Source: Mangifera indica (taxonomy: Eukaryota; Streptophyta; Magnoliopsida; Sapindales; Anacardiaceae). Taken from it: a stretch of 64,000 nucleotides of DNA. The notes under the pieces are model-generated. The model was not told where the DNA came from. It saw only the letters and a program-made list of their open reading frames with translations, and ran no database searches. Where the stretch lies: contig NW_025401207.1 of NCBI RefSeq assembly GCF_011075055.1, positions 1 to 64,000 on the forward strand, read 5' to 3'. Below, piece after piece: positions 45,672 to 57,300 of this stretch (within the stretch, counting starts at the first letter, position 1; the number at the start of each line of letters is the position of its first letter). Both the position numbers and the translations under genes were made by a program.

Positions 45672-47468
45672 ATGAGGGAACAACAACAGCTTCTCTGGCG
45701 TTCAATAGACAGAAAAATCCTTTCTCTGCTTGAGGGTACCTGCACGAGAAAGTATCTCTTCCAAATCCACGCTTTTGTGCTCCGTAACGCCATCGAAACA
45801 AATGTTAACCTTTTCACTAAATTCGTCGCAACCTGCGTTCAACTCGCTGGTATCCTTTACGCACGGCGCGTGTTCGATCAGAGGCTTCGTAGAGACGACA
45901 CTTTCCTTTGCAATTCTATGATCAAAGCACATGTGCGTATGCGCCAATTCGCTGAATCTTTCACTCTTTATGAACATCTTAGAAGGTACACGGGTTTTGT
46001 TCCCGATAATTTTACGTTTACAACATTGGCCAAGTCTTGTTGTTTGAGAATGGCGATTTCGGAGGGTTTGCAATTGCACAGTCATGTTTTGAAAATTGGA
46101 TATTGCTTAGATTTGTATGTGTCCACTGCATTGGTTGATATGTACTCGAAATTTGGGAAAATGGGTTGGGCCAATAAAGTGTTTGATGAAATGACTGACA
46201 GAAGTTTAGTGTCATGGACAACTCTCATTTCTGGGTATGCGAGGTCTGGCGAAATGGTTCATGCTAAGAAACTTTTTGATGAGATGTCTGCGACTGAGAG
46301 AGGAGACTCTGCTGTATATAATGCAATGATTGATGGTTATGTAAAATTAGGAGATATGGTTTCGGCTCGAAGTTTGTTTGAAGAGATGCCAGATAGGAAT
46401 GTGATTTCTTGGACTAGTATGATTTATGGGTTTTGCGCAAATGGTGATGTTTTAGCTGGTAGGTCATTGTTTGATTCCATGCCAGAGAAGAACCTATTTT
46501 CTTGGAATGTAATGATTGGAGGGTATTACCAAAATAAACAACCCCGTGAAGCGTTGAAGTTGTTCCATGAACTGCAAGCAAGCAGATTATTTGAACCTGA
46601 CGAGGTAACCATTGTAAGCATTCTTCCAGCTATTGCTGATTTGGGTGCTTTGGATTTGGGCAGCTGGGTTCACCAGTTTGTTCAGAGGAGGAAACTTGAC
46701 AGAAAAACCAATGTGTGTACTGCACTTGTTGATATGTATGCAAAGTGTGGTGAAATTGCCAAAGCAAGAAGAGTCTTTGGTGAAATGCCCGAAAAGGAAA
46801 TAGCTTCTTGGAATGCTCTCGTAAATGGATTTGCTGTCAATGGATGTGCCAAGGAAGCATTGGAGGCTTTCTTGGAGATGATGCGGGAAGAAGTCAAGCC
46901 AAATGATATTACCATGATTGGTGTTTTGTCTGCGTGTAACCATGGTGGTTTGGTGGAGGAAGGGAAGCGATGGTTTGAAGCAATGGAGGAGTTTGGACTT
47001 ACCCCGAAAATTGAGCATTATGGTTGTATGGTAGATCTATTAGGGAGGGCAGGACGCTTGGAGGAAGCTGAAAAGTTGATCCATAGTATGCCTTACGAGG
47101 CTAATGGAATAATTCTTAGTTCATTTTTATGTGCATGTGGGAACTCAAAGGATGTTACAAGGGCTGAGAGAGTGTTGAACAAAGTTGTTGCTTTGGATCC
47201 AAGGAATGATGGGAACTATGTCATGCTGAGAAATTTGTATGCAACAGAGGAAAGATGGAGAGATGCAGATGAAATTAAGGGTCTGATGAGGAGCAATGGG
47301 ATTAAAAAAGAAGTAGGCTGTAGTGTTATTGAGGTTGATTGTAGGGTTTCCGAGTTTCAATGTGGAGATAGAATGAATCCACAATGGGAAATGATAGAGC
47401 CGATCTTGAGGCTGATGTGGACGCACATGAAGGGACAAGACAACTATCGATGTTTGCAAAGATCATGA
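45672..47468 (+). CDS. PLS-class pentatricopeptide repeat protein (E-type), At2g44880-like
   Basis: Intronless 598-aa PPR protein. PPR proteins of this class bind organellar RNA one base per repeat and usually guide C-to-U editing in plastids or mitochondria. About a dozen P, L and S repeats are visible from near residue 60, for example DLYVSTALVDMYSKFGKMGW, SWTTLISGYARSGEMVHAKK and AVYNAMIDGYVKLGDMVSAR. From about residue 490 come E-type motifs (YVMLRNLYATEERWRDADEI and KKEVGCSVIEVD). No DYW deaminase domain follows, so editing would need a deaminase in trans. The N-terminus is too weak to settle organelle targeting. Resemblance to Arabidopsis At2g44880 is from memory and supported by the neighbouring ARABIDILLO gene. 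The target RNA is unknown. Confidence 0.92.
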   Translation: MREQQQLLWRSIDRKILSLLEGTCTRKYLFQIHAFVLRNAIETNVNLFTKFVATCVQLAGILYARRVFDQRLRRDDTFLCNSMIKAHVRMRQFAESFTLYEHLRRYTGFVPDNFTFTTLAKSCCLRMAISEGLQLHSHVLKIGYCLDLYVSTALVDMYSKFGKMGWANKVFDEMTDRSLVSWTTLISGYARSGEMVHAKKLFDEMSATERGDSAVYNAMIDGYVKLGDMVSARSLFEEMPDRNVISWTSMIYGFCANGDVLAGRSLFDSMPEKNLFSWNVMIGGYYQNKQPREALKLFHELQASRLFEPDEVTIVSILPAIADLGALDLGSWVHQFVQRRKLDRKTNVCTALVDMYAKCGEIAKARRVFGEMPEKEIASWNALVNGFAVNGCAKEALEAFLEMMREEVKPNDITMIGVLSACNHGGLVEEGKRWFEAMEEFGLTPKIEHYGCMVDLLGRAGRLEEAEKLIHSMPYEANGIILSSFLCACGNSKDVTRAERVLNKVVALDPRNDGNYVMLRNLYATEERWRDADEIKGLMRSNGIKKEVGCSVIEVDCRVSEFQCGDRMNPQWEMIEPILRLMWTHMKGQDNYRCLQRS

Positions 47469-48370
47469 ACTTGTCGATGACAAGATCGGGCAAGGTACAT
47501 TGAAGAGATGCATTGTGGTATGGTAGCCCATCAAACTGAAGGCTGCAGATATTAGGTAAGAATGCTTTATAAAAAGGGAAGGGGGAACTGTAGAAGGCTC
47601 GTGAATCTACGCTTACCTTGAGAATAGGAGTGTATTCTTAAGCTCGGGAACAGTAACATCGGTAAAGGAAAAGAAGCATCATCGGTGAAACAAGCTCCAA
47701 TGCAACAAAATCGGCAAGGTTTTGATCTCTACGCAAACTCCGGTACAGTGGAAGGCTCTGATCTCTAACTGAGCTTGTCGAGCTGAACAGGCTCAGAAGG
47801 AGATTATATCTAGCTGTGACATTCGTGGTCTGCACAAATTTTGCAATCATATCTCCGGCAAATCCTTGGTGATGTGCAGAGATATGGTACCTTGGCCTTG
47901 TTAACAGTATATATTATAATATTCAGCCGATATCTTAATTTTAATTTCTCTTAAAAAATAATAATAATAAACGAAGTTGCCATCTATTACGACGACCCTT
48001 TCATCGTAAGCATATTAAAAAATAAATAAAAAATGATGCGGCGCGTGGCTGCACAGCTTTACAGTAGCGTGAAGGTACTGCGGCATGGTCTACATTTTAC
48101 TACGGCGGACTTGTTTTGAACGTGGATTATCTTGGAATACCCACCAGATATTAATAGAACGGTAGGTTTTTAGTCTTTGGGTATTTATAGAACGGTAGTT
48201 GGCCCGTTTGTTCTTTCGTTTCTTCCAATTCTGACTCAGAATTTGTGTTTCTCCCAGAATCCCAAGACCACTGTAACAAGTCCTTCACATTAAGTTCTTT
48301 CTGCAAATTACTAATGTTATTGGTCACCTAGGAATCTTAAACCATTTTTTTAACCTTCGTTAAAACGGCA
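47469..48370. other. PPR-thioesterase intergenic spacer
   Basis: PPR 3' flank and the thioesterase promoter/leader. A TATTTATAGAACGG sequence at about 48181-48194 may be the TATA region. No other gene seen. Confidence 0.5.
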
Positions 48371-51300
48371 ATGGCTCATGTAGCACTATTGGCCACATTC
48401 ACTCTCCTCATCACCTGTCTTGTTCCAATCACGTACTCTGTTCCTTTCATAGTTTTGCATGGTAATTCTCTCGTTCTTTTCTGCAATTTATTCGGTTACT
48501 GTGCTTTGTTATTATTGAACTTTAAATAAATTACTGTGTTCTATCTAATTCTTCTTCGACTCTCTGTTTTGTTTGTTACCATATGGAGTTCTTCATTTGG
48601 ATTGTTATTAGTTTAAAGACATTTCATAATTTCTTTTTGCAAATAGGTAGTTTCTATGTGGGTTTGCTTGGAATTGGTGAAAGGGAAGAAGGAAATTTGA
48701 TGGGTTTGATTTTGTTTTCCACTCGATTGACTTGGTGATGTGGGTGATTATTTTTCAAGACTTGACTTCTGTGTTCTAATACAAATCCCAGCAATTGATA
48801 ATTGTTCTGTTGGTTTCCTTTGACATTTGTGACTGGATGTTTCTGGTTTTATTTTTTTCTTGTTGTGGAAGAATTTTGCTTTTAGTGGACTTGTTTCGGA
48901 CTGCAGTTGTTTCATTAATGTGCAATGAAAAAATTTATCTGAAATGTACTATTAGGTTCATGAAAAATGATTACATGCTTAATTATACCCATTTTACATT
49001 TCTGGGGAAAAAGTTTCTTATTTCCCTTAAAGAGGGATCTGATATAAAATTTCATCTACCATATTAATAACTCTGTTCTGTTATGTTTTTTGCTGTATAT
49101 GCCTTGGATATTATTTTCAAAATCTTTAAAGGCATGTGAAATGATATTATGCTATTGCAAATGGAAATTTACTGCCCCTGCATTTGGTTAAGTGCTTGTC
49201 ACTTCCTCTTTAAACCAAACATCCTTTATATATATATATAGTTAACACAAGTATTGGCTTATCAAAGAAGTTTATATGAGAGTAAATAATAGAGTTTTGC
49301 TCTTCCTATATACGTACATGCATCATTGTAATCAAAATTTTGGCTTCTACTTGATCATCGGCATGTTTTTCACCATTCTGATAAGGAATTTTAGGGAGGT
49401 AATCAGATGCACAAATCTTTGTTGTACTATATTGATCTTTTATATGTGCTTTGTGGCAGGTATTAGTGATAAATGCAGTAACCGAGGAATCATGCAGTTT
49501 ACTCAGCTCTTAAGCAACTGGTCTGGCTCTCAAGGATACTGCATGTATGCTTTTATTTTCTCAGTTTACTTCTGCTATTTGATAGTCTGTTCCAACTGAA
49601 GGCTAACTGATAGAGGTTAGATTTCAACTGTGAAGTTATTATTTGGACATAAGACTTGCTAGGATGGAATCATTTGCATGCCTGGGTGCCATAAGATATA
49701 TATAGTAGCTAATTATTTATATAAATATTTTTAAAATGATTGCTAACTTGTCCTATAACATATACTTTTGACTGGGAAATCATAAAGAGAGGGAAATTTA
49801 GCATTTTATGTTATCAAATCAAGCTCATCATACCATATAAATAGTAAATTTGTCCATATGCCTTAATTTGGTATGATATTTTCCTGTTTGTGTATGTGGA
49901 ACTTTGATACCTGACTAGGTGCAAAACTGAGTGAGTTTCCCTTAATGTTTGTGCTTCTCTATAGAGAAATTGGAGATGGAGCGTGGGACTCCTGGACTAT
50001 GCCCCTTATGGAACAGGTGACATCTGTATAGATAATATGAATGTTTCTTTTATTGATAATATTTTATGTTTTAATAAATTAAATTCTAATGTATCAACCT
50101 TATTGTTCTTGCAGACAGCAATTGCTTGTGATAAGGTTATAGCTATTTGGTAATATGTTTTCACATCATTGTTTTCTGCACTTGAAGTTAACTTTCTTGT
50201 CAAATTTCCATATTACAGGTGAAGGGTATGAGAGAACTTAGTGAGGGTTACAACATGGTGGGACTTTCTCAGGTAATTAACTTAGTGAGGGTTGCTAACT
50301 TTTTGGATGTTCGGAATTTTCAGCGGCAAATTTAATTTAATTGGTATCTCCTGTCCATAAGAGGATACTCTAAGGATCCCAAATCCTCCTGGATTTCTGT
50401 AATTGATACCAGTTTAGTAGGACAGTTGTATGACAGATTATATGTCAACAAACACAATTGTGTCAAGTGCCTTCTAAACTTAGATTAGCTTACATATTTC
50501 AATTCCTTCTTTCTCATTGGGGTTTAGAAGTCTTTTTTTGAGTGATTAAATATAGTAGTTATTTACCCCATAAGCTGTTATATGTCATTGGATTGGTAAA
50601 GAGTGGAGTATCCTGTGTCTGAAATCTGGAGGATTCTATTTGGCTTGTATTGAAAGTTGCATTGGGTTGCTATTTTATATACCTTAAGTTCCATGTGCTT
50701 GTTATTTTTAGTTGCTATTATTAAAACTGAGGTTTAATTAGACTGTTCTGTTAACATTTTACATGACCTTTTTTTTCATAGGGTACTATGATTGGTCGAG
50801 GGATTATTGAATTTTGTGAAGGAGGACCTTCTGTAAGAACTAATTTCATGTTCCCTCTCATTTTGCGCCTAATTTTCTTTGTATTTACACAGACATTGTC
50901 GTGATTAATTTGATTATGACACCATCATTTTATAATTTAGGATCCACACAATCTATGGGTACCCAAATATTGGTTTTCATATTAAGTATTATATGATATT
51001 TTGTACGCAATGTGTCTTCAAGGAGTCAAGAACGTTCATCTTGGCAAATCAATGTAGTATTGTGGGAACCGCATGAAGGACCTTGTTTCCTGCATATATC
51101 TCTACCCAGTTTTACACTCATTTCTGCTTCTCGCTATATAGCCTTATGGTAGTTGTGGGATCAGCTATAAATGTGGAACTGATGTGCTTTCTATTCAAAG
51201 TGGCTTCACATCTATCCATAAGAAGAAAAAAGTCTGTTCTTGTTTTTCAACTAATCTATTTGTTGAGTAAATACTTGACCCAAAAACTTAAATTAATAAG

Positions 51301-53202
51301 TAAAGAATCAGAATTAGTATTTAAACTCTTAAAACTATTGATTTACCACATCTATAGTTTTAGCTCATACCTTCTTTTCCTTATAATTTTATCATTGTAT
51401 CTTCTTTTTTTCTTGAATTCCTTCAATCATGCTTTTTTTTTTACATTGCACTGAGTTACTAGTTTTCTGAATTTAAATTTTGATATCACAAGCCATTTTA
51501 TCTATATTGGAACAGGTAAAGAATTTCATTTCTGTGGCAGGCATCCATGCTGCTACTGCTTCAATTCCATTTTGTGGAGTAAGTGGTTGCCTCAGATTGA
51601 CTTAGTCTGTTTTCAGCCTATTAGTGCAGTGTGATTTGATATTCTCAGTTTTGCAGTCTGGCTTGCTATGCATTCTCCTAGATAGTTTAATTAAGTTAGA
51701 GATCTACAGCAACTGTGTACAGGTATGAAATTTTACTTAGCTTTAAAGTTCTCACCTCATCATTTCTATTACATATGTTGAGTTGAAAGTGAAAGACTGT
51801 TGGATTACATACAAACAATTAATCCCATTCTTGTAACAGCCTGTGTAATTTTTATGCTTCTGTGACATTTGAATTCATTTTTACTGATAGATTCTACTTT
51901 CACAACTTCAGTTTCAGTTTTTTTCGTGCTTTATGTCTCAGTTGGTAGCTGATAGCATTTTGACATATGTATCTTCGGTGAGATTGCAGGAACATCTGGC
52001 TCCCAGTGGTTATCTTAAAATTCCAACTGTAAGTATTATGCTTTGGCTTAGCTTAAAAGATACTATGCTGCCTTTTCTTTTGCAAGTTCACTGTTAACAA
52101 GTTTGTGGATAGTCATCATTGTCCTAACCCAAGAGAGAGGAAATTTGAAAACAGGGGAAGGGATAGATATTTTTGCTAATCAGAATATGAATTAGCTTTT
52201 CCTATTTTGTAAAACTGAAAAAGAAGGGTTAGCCTGCTGGAGAAACCATAGATGTTCTATATTCACCAAGATATATCCCAAGGTTTGAATATCAACTAAT
52301 ATGATGGCCAATTTGGTACTTTAATGTCATCAGCATATTATAAGTCATTTGCCCTGTCAGTTTTCTGAAATATGAAGTAGCTTCGTCGTATTATAATTGT
52401 TCCATGTTTCTTTTTCTGGATCAAAAGTGTAAATGTACGAGGAAAATCCTTTTGCCTGTTTTAATGGCAAGTGTGCTTAATTTGTACAACTTATCTAAGT
52501 TCACATTAACTGTGTTTCTGACTGTTATCAAATCCAGGACATTTCTGAGTATCTAAAGGGATGTGGGTTTCTCCCAAAACTTAACAATGAACTTGCTGAC
52601 GAAAGAAATTCTACTTATAAGGAACGTTTTTCCAGCTTGGAGAATTTGGTGCTTATCATGGTGAGTTCAAGAGTTAATGTTGTTCCTGTAACATTGGCGT
52701 GGATATGATTGGTGATTCTCTTCTCTTTCTTTACATGCATGACTCAGTTTGAGCAAGACAAAGTTTTGATACCCAAGGAAACTTCCTGGTTTGGATATTA
52801 TCCTGATGGTTCCTTTGATACTATTTTATCTGCACAAGAGGTAAAAGTATTTTATCGGTGATCAGCTGCTGAACATGATAAATTCTGCATAGTTCCTGGT
52901 TTCAAAATACAATAATACATACCGTGTGATATGTGCAGACCCCGTTATATATAGAGGACTGGATTGGCTTGAAAACTTTGGATGAGGCCGGGAAAGTTAA
53001 ATTCATAAATGTTTCTGGGAATCATCTCCAGATCTCTCAAAGTGATATGAAAACGTATATAGTTCCTTACTTGAAAGACACATCGACAATGGTAACAGAA
53101 TCATCTTCATCTCATAGATGGCTTTCATCAATGTGGAACATGTTTGTGAATCTTGGTGGGTTCAGTGAGGATCCACATTTGCTATCAGTTGTACCTAACT
53201 GA
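48371..53202 (+). CDS. PPT1: palmitoyl-protein thioesterase 1 family
   Basis: Alpha/beta hydrolase that removes palmitate from cysteines of proteins; the animal enzyme is lysosomal, and the plant one is presumably vacuolar or secreted. Twelve exons: 48371-48461, 49460-49544, 49965-50016, 50115-50135, 50219-50272, 50782-50832, 51516-51578, 51657-51722, 51990-52028, 52538-52660, 52748-52840, 52939-53202; 333 aa. An N-terminal signal peptide is clear (MAHVALLATFTLLITCLVPI, cleavage probably near TYS). FIVLHGISDKC carries the oxyanion-region HG. By alignment with human PPT1 the triad is Ser100 (GLSQG), Asp219 (EQD, aligned with human D233) and His275 (GNHLQIS). EWFGFY of the human enzyme corresponds to SWFGYY here. 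The 21-bp exon 4 is tiny and easily missed by gene finders. All catalytic residues are intact. Confidence 0.93.
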
Positions 53203-54394
53203 AACCGCTGATGGGCAGTGTCTCACACTCACTATTTTTTTCAGTCTTTGACCCATTATTGACTCAAGTCACATTTTTGTGTCTGGTCACATTTTGCCTT
53301 GGAATTACTATATAATCTATTATTACCGATATTTAAAATTCAGATTATAAATATATCTACAAGCAGAATAAAATAGATAATCTGGGATTCATTTCTTCCA
53401 ACTATCATTTCGCATCAGGATTCAATTTTCAGATAATGTTCTTTACTGGAGATCTATTTGAGTCGGTTTGATTCATGTTAGAGTTTAAATAAGTTAAACT
53501 CGAGATAAAAGTCCACTTTGACAATTTAACTTGATTTGAAGGACTTACTAATGTTATTGTATTAAAACTATTCTTTTTAAAATTTCTTTTAGTATGATTT
53601 TTCTTTTTCATCTTCAATTCAAATCAATCACAAACTCAAGTTAAAATTGAGTTGGATTTTGTTTAGACACAGATATGCACAAATCCACTTATGGTCTCTC
53701 ACTCTCAGTTCATCTTCGTTTTAGCACAATATCATCTTTACCCAAGTTGTCTTCACATAATATTATATTGACCCTAATCGTTTTGGTTTTACTTAAACCC
53801 CTACATTCTGGGGAAATAACTTGACCCCTATGTATCGGTTATAAAATTAGTAATCCTACTTCTTCGCAAGTCTGAATCATTTCCCCCAAGTCAAGGTCAA
53901 GTAGTCAGCCCATGTATTCGTGCTGCCACCCGAACAACACACATCCAAATATCAAAGAGAACAAAATAAAAACATATGTTTAAATTTTCCAAAATACAAC
54001 CCAACCAGAGATAGTGTCTAGAACAACTTCAGCATTTATGCTTTTGTAGAAGAAATTGTCAAAAAAAATACAAAGAAAAAAAATGAGGCACTCATTCTTA
54101 AACAGTCCCCCACTCAAAGTACCTTTAACATAAAAAAAAAAAAAGTCACAAAAAGGGGAGATAAGATCACTTTCACACCTAACTGAACAACTTCTAAATA
54201 CCTAACAAATGGAGAGACAAAGGAAAAGATTAAGTTGTATCGCCCTGGCGCATGATTTTAGTTCACATTTATATAGTTACACGACAAAGCAAAAAAATAT
54301 TCTTACAGTTTCTGACACTGCTGGTATGGGAGGCTCCATAGCTACACATAATTTGTTGACATCGCTGGATATACATGCTTCTCTAAGAGATGAT
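53203..54394. other. convergent intergenic region between PPT1 and ARABIDILLO
   Basis: The two genes converge here, so it holds both 3' ends. About 53440-53670 resembles the dispersed AATTCAAA-type repeat. No gene seen. Confidence 0.5.
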
Positions 54395-57300
54395 CTAAAA
54401 TATTGACATTTCTACATGCTCGTGGTGGTGCTCAAGGTTCCGAAGTACAATTCTAGCAAATATTTTAGCTTCAAGTGGGGCTGTTGCAGCTGCAGCTGCA
54501 GCACGAAGAACCCGTGCTGCCCCAACGCCCTGCATAAGACTTGCATGATGCATTGCGTGCCGACCACCAGGAATGGTAAACTGCAATAGAGAACTAGGAT
54601 ACATGAGCACCCAGTCAAGTAGCAACGTACCTATCAAACTGTTGAAATAGGAAGGATAATGAACCAAAAGGGCATAGAAGGGAAATTTTTGTGGAACCTC
54701 AAAGAGTGCTACTACCTGGAGAAGCGCAAATGCTGCACAGGACTTCAGTATAGAAGAAGAGTTGCGTAGCATTGTGATAAATCTTCCTATTTCAGCTCCA
54801 CTGAGACACATAATACAACAGCCCACAACATTAAACAAAGAGAACAGTGTATTTTCACTACCTTTTGCTTTTGCACAATAAATAGAGGCATCCCTAGTCT
54901 ATCCCCCTTTTTCTCTCACATGAGTATTTAGAGTATCAAAGTAAAATTGCTGAGAACAAGAATTTTCCCCCATTTCCTTTAGTTAAGACACAGATATAAC
55001 ATTGAAAGTTGAAGTTTCGGAAAATCAGCTTCACATATAAAGACATTCTAGGAAAGATATTCAACTCTAATAATTCCATTAATTATGAAGCAGCTAAAAA
55101 AATCTTCCACTTTAAGTCCCTCATGTTGACTAGAAAATTTGAGAGAGAGAGAGAGAGAGGGAAACCTGCATCTTAAATGCCCTGCTTCATGAATACGAGC
55201 TCTTTCTGTCACTTGTGACAATGCTGCCGGAGCAGACGATGCAGCAGCAGCAGCAAATGCTTGTGGATCAGAAAATGTAAGAACAAAAGCTTCAATATGC
55301 TTCAAAGCCATCCTTCTAGCCCCATCTAAGTTCACACTCTTTGAGGTGCCTTCTAATGAAGTTCCTATTAGGGCAGATTCATCCATTCTGTACAGTTCAT
55401 AAAATTAAAAATGTATGAATCTTGAAAGGATCAGCAAACTAGATGACAGACAAAACTGGAAAATAGTAACAGAAATTGAAATTGAAATAAGTTAAAGTTA
55501 CTTGGTAGTACCTGCCGTCAAACATGTATGCCAATGCCAATGCAGCCATGAAGCGTGCCATCTTTGATACTGAAGAACTACACAAGTGAACAAGTGCAGG
55601 AACTCCCCCTTCCTCCACGATACGTAAAGCATTACCAGGGTTAAAGGCAAGATTCCAAAGAGCTCCTGCAGCTGTTTCATGGACATCCTGGAAGTGAAAT
55701 ACAATGTCAAATCAGGTATCATAACTTGAGTTGCACCAACTAAGCCATGAAGTATAAGATACTTCATAAAGGAACACAAAATGTTTAATCCTAAAATAAT
55801 AATAAATAAACAAATAAATAAAAATTACTTACTTCAGCCTCAGAGCGTGCAAGTGCTATCAGGGGTGCAACACCTCCTTCTCGTCCAATAGCAATGCTGA
55901 TTAAGAAGAAAACAAATAATTAATAACTAAGTTAAGAGTCATTGCTGTAGCATACAAGCATGGAATGTCTCAATTTGAAGAACTGGATGCCAGAGTTTTC
56001 AGTGAAATTTGGATATTATAAACACATAATTTCAAACATTAGCATATTTGTGAGAGCATGTCACTCATAGATATACCAATTAGCTTCAGACACCGACAAT
56101 CCCCAAAGAGCACCAGCTGCCCTCTCTTGCAGACCTGGAGATGCATTTGAACAGGATTGTGCAAGGGCAACCTACAGAAACAAAAAAGTTTCAACATGTA
56201 GCAAAAACAAAAAAAAAAGTATATTATAATAAGTCCTAACATTGCTGCTCTTAACATTGCATAGGAGAAACAACAAATTTAGTTGCTGAAAGTGAAAAAA
56301 ATATATCATAATAAATCTAGAATGAAAAACTTCAAGTCTTCAGCCAACAGATCCAGAAGAGTTTCAACAAAATGAAAGCCATAAGATATGCTCTTTCAGT
56401 ATATAGGTATTCCCATAGCAGTGGCGGTTGCTTTTATGTGTCATTGATTTACATATAGTATCCAGAAAAATCCTAAATTGTCACTGAAGTGCTTTACAAG
56501 CTTCTGCACAAAGCAGTCTCTTTACTGCCAAGAGTAATATTTCATTAGGAGCCACCCATTCAAGTGCCTCAACATAATTTACAGAAGATTAAATCATTTA
56601 CATCTTGACAAACTAAACTACATACCAGTGCCTCAACACCACCAGCTGCTGCTATTGCTTCTCGATTCCTGTCATCGAATGACAAATTCCATAAAGCACC
56701 AGCAGCTTCTTGCCTGTTGATGAATACATGTAATGATGCTTAACAGATGAAATCCATAAAAAACAATAAAACTTTATTTGCAGAGACAAAAAAGTTGATT
56801 CCTGTGATTAATAATTTAGTTTACTGCACTAAGGTGAGGAAAGGTTGCATTGGAGATGGGCAATGCAGATCCTACAGAAGTGTCATGACCCAATCTATAT
56901 TAATATGTTTACTCAGTTTACCTTTTATAGCGTAATCTAAAATAAATTAGTAATGTGCAATAATTGAACAAAGAGGCAAAGCATAATAAGAAAATGAAGT
57001 CAATAAAAAAAATGCTTCAGATAAATTCAAGAACAGCTTAAAAGATAGCTTCTGGATTAGTAATGAAGTACCTAACACCTTCATGGGGAGAGCGTGTAAG
57101 TTGAACAAGGGCTTCAAGAGCACCTGCCTCTTGTCCAACAGCAGAATTGTTAGTATTGCTGTCTCCATGAGCAGCCAAATTAGCCAATGCACGAGCAGCC
57201 TGGCATATAGTGGATGAGACAATAAAGAACATCAAAATCACACACTTAAAGACAGACTACAAAAAGGCCAATTTTTCAATGCAACCATGCAAATACAAAA

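Noticed and set aside
46587..47459. Minus-strand ORFs of 77-143 codons under the PPR gene
   Set aside because: Shadows of an intronless repeat-rich CDS, with no independent protein signal.
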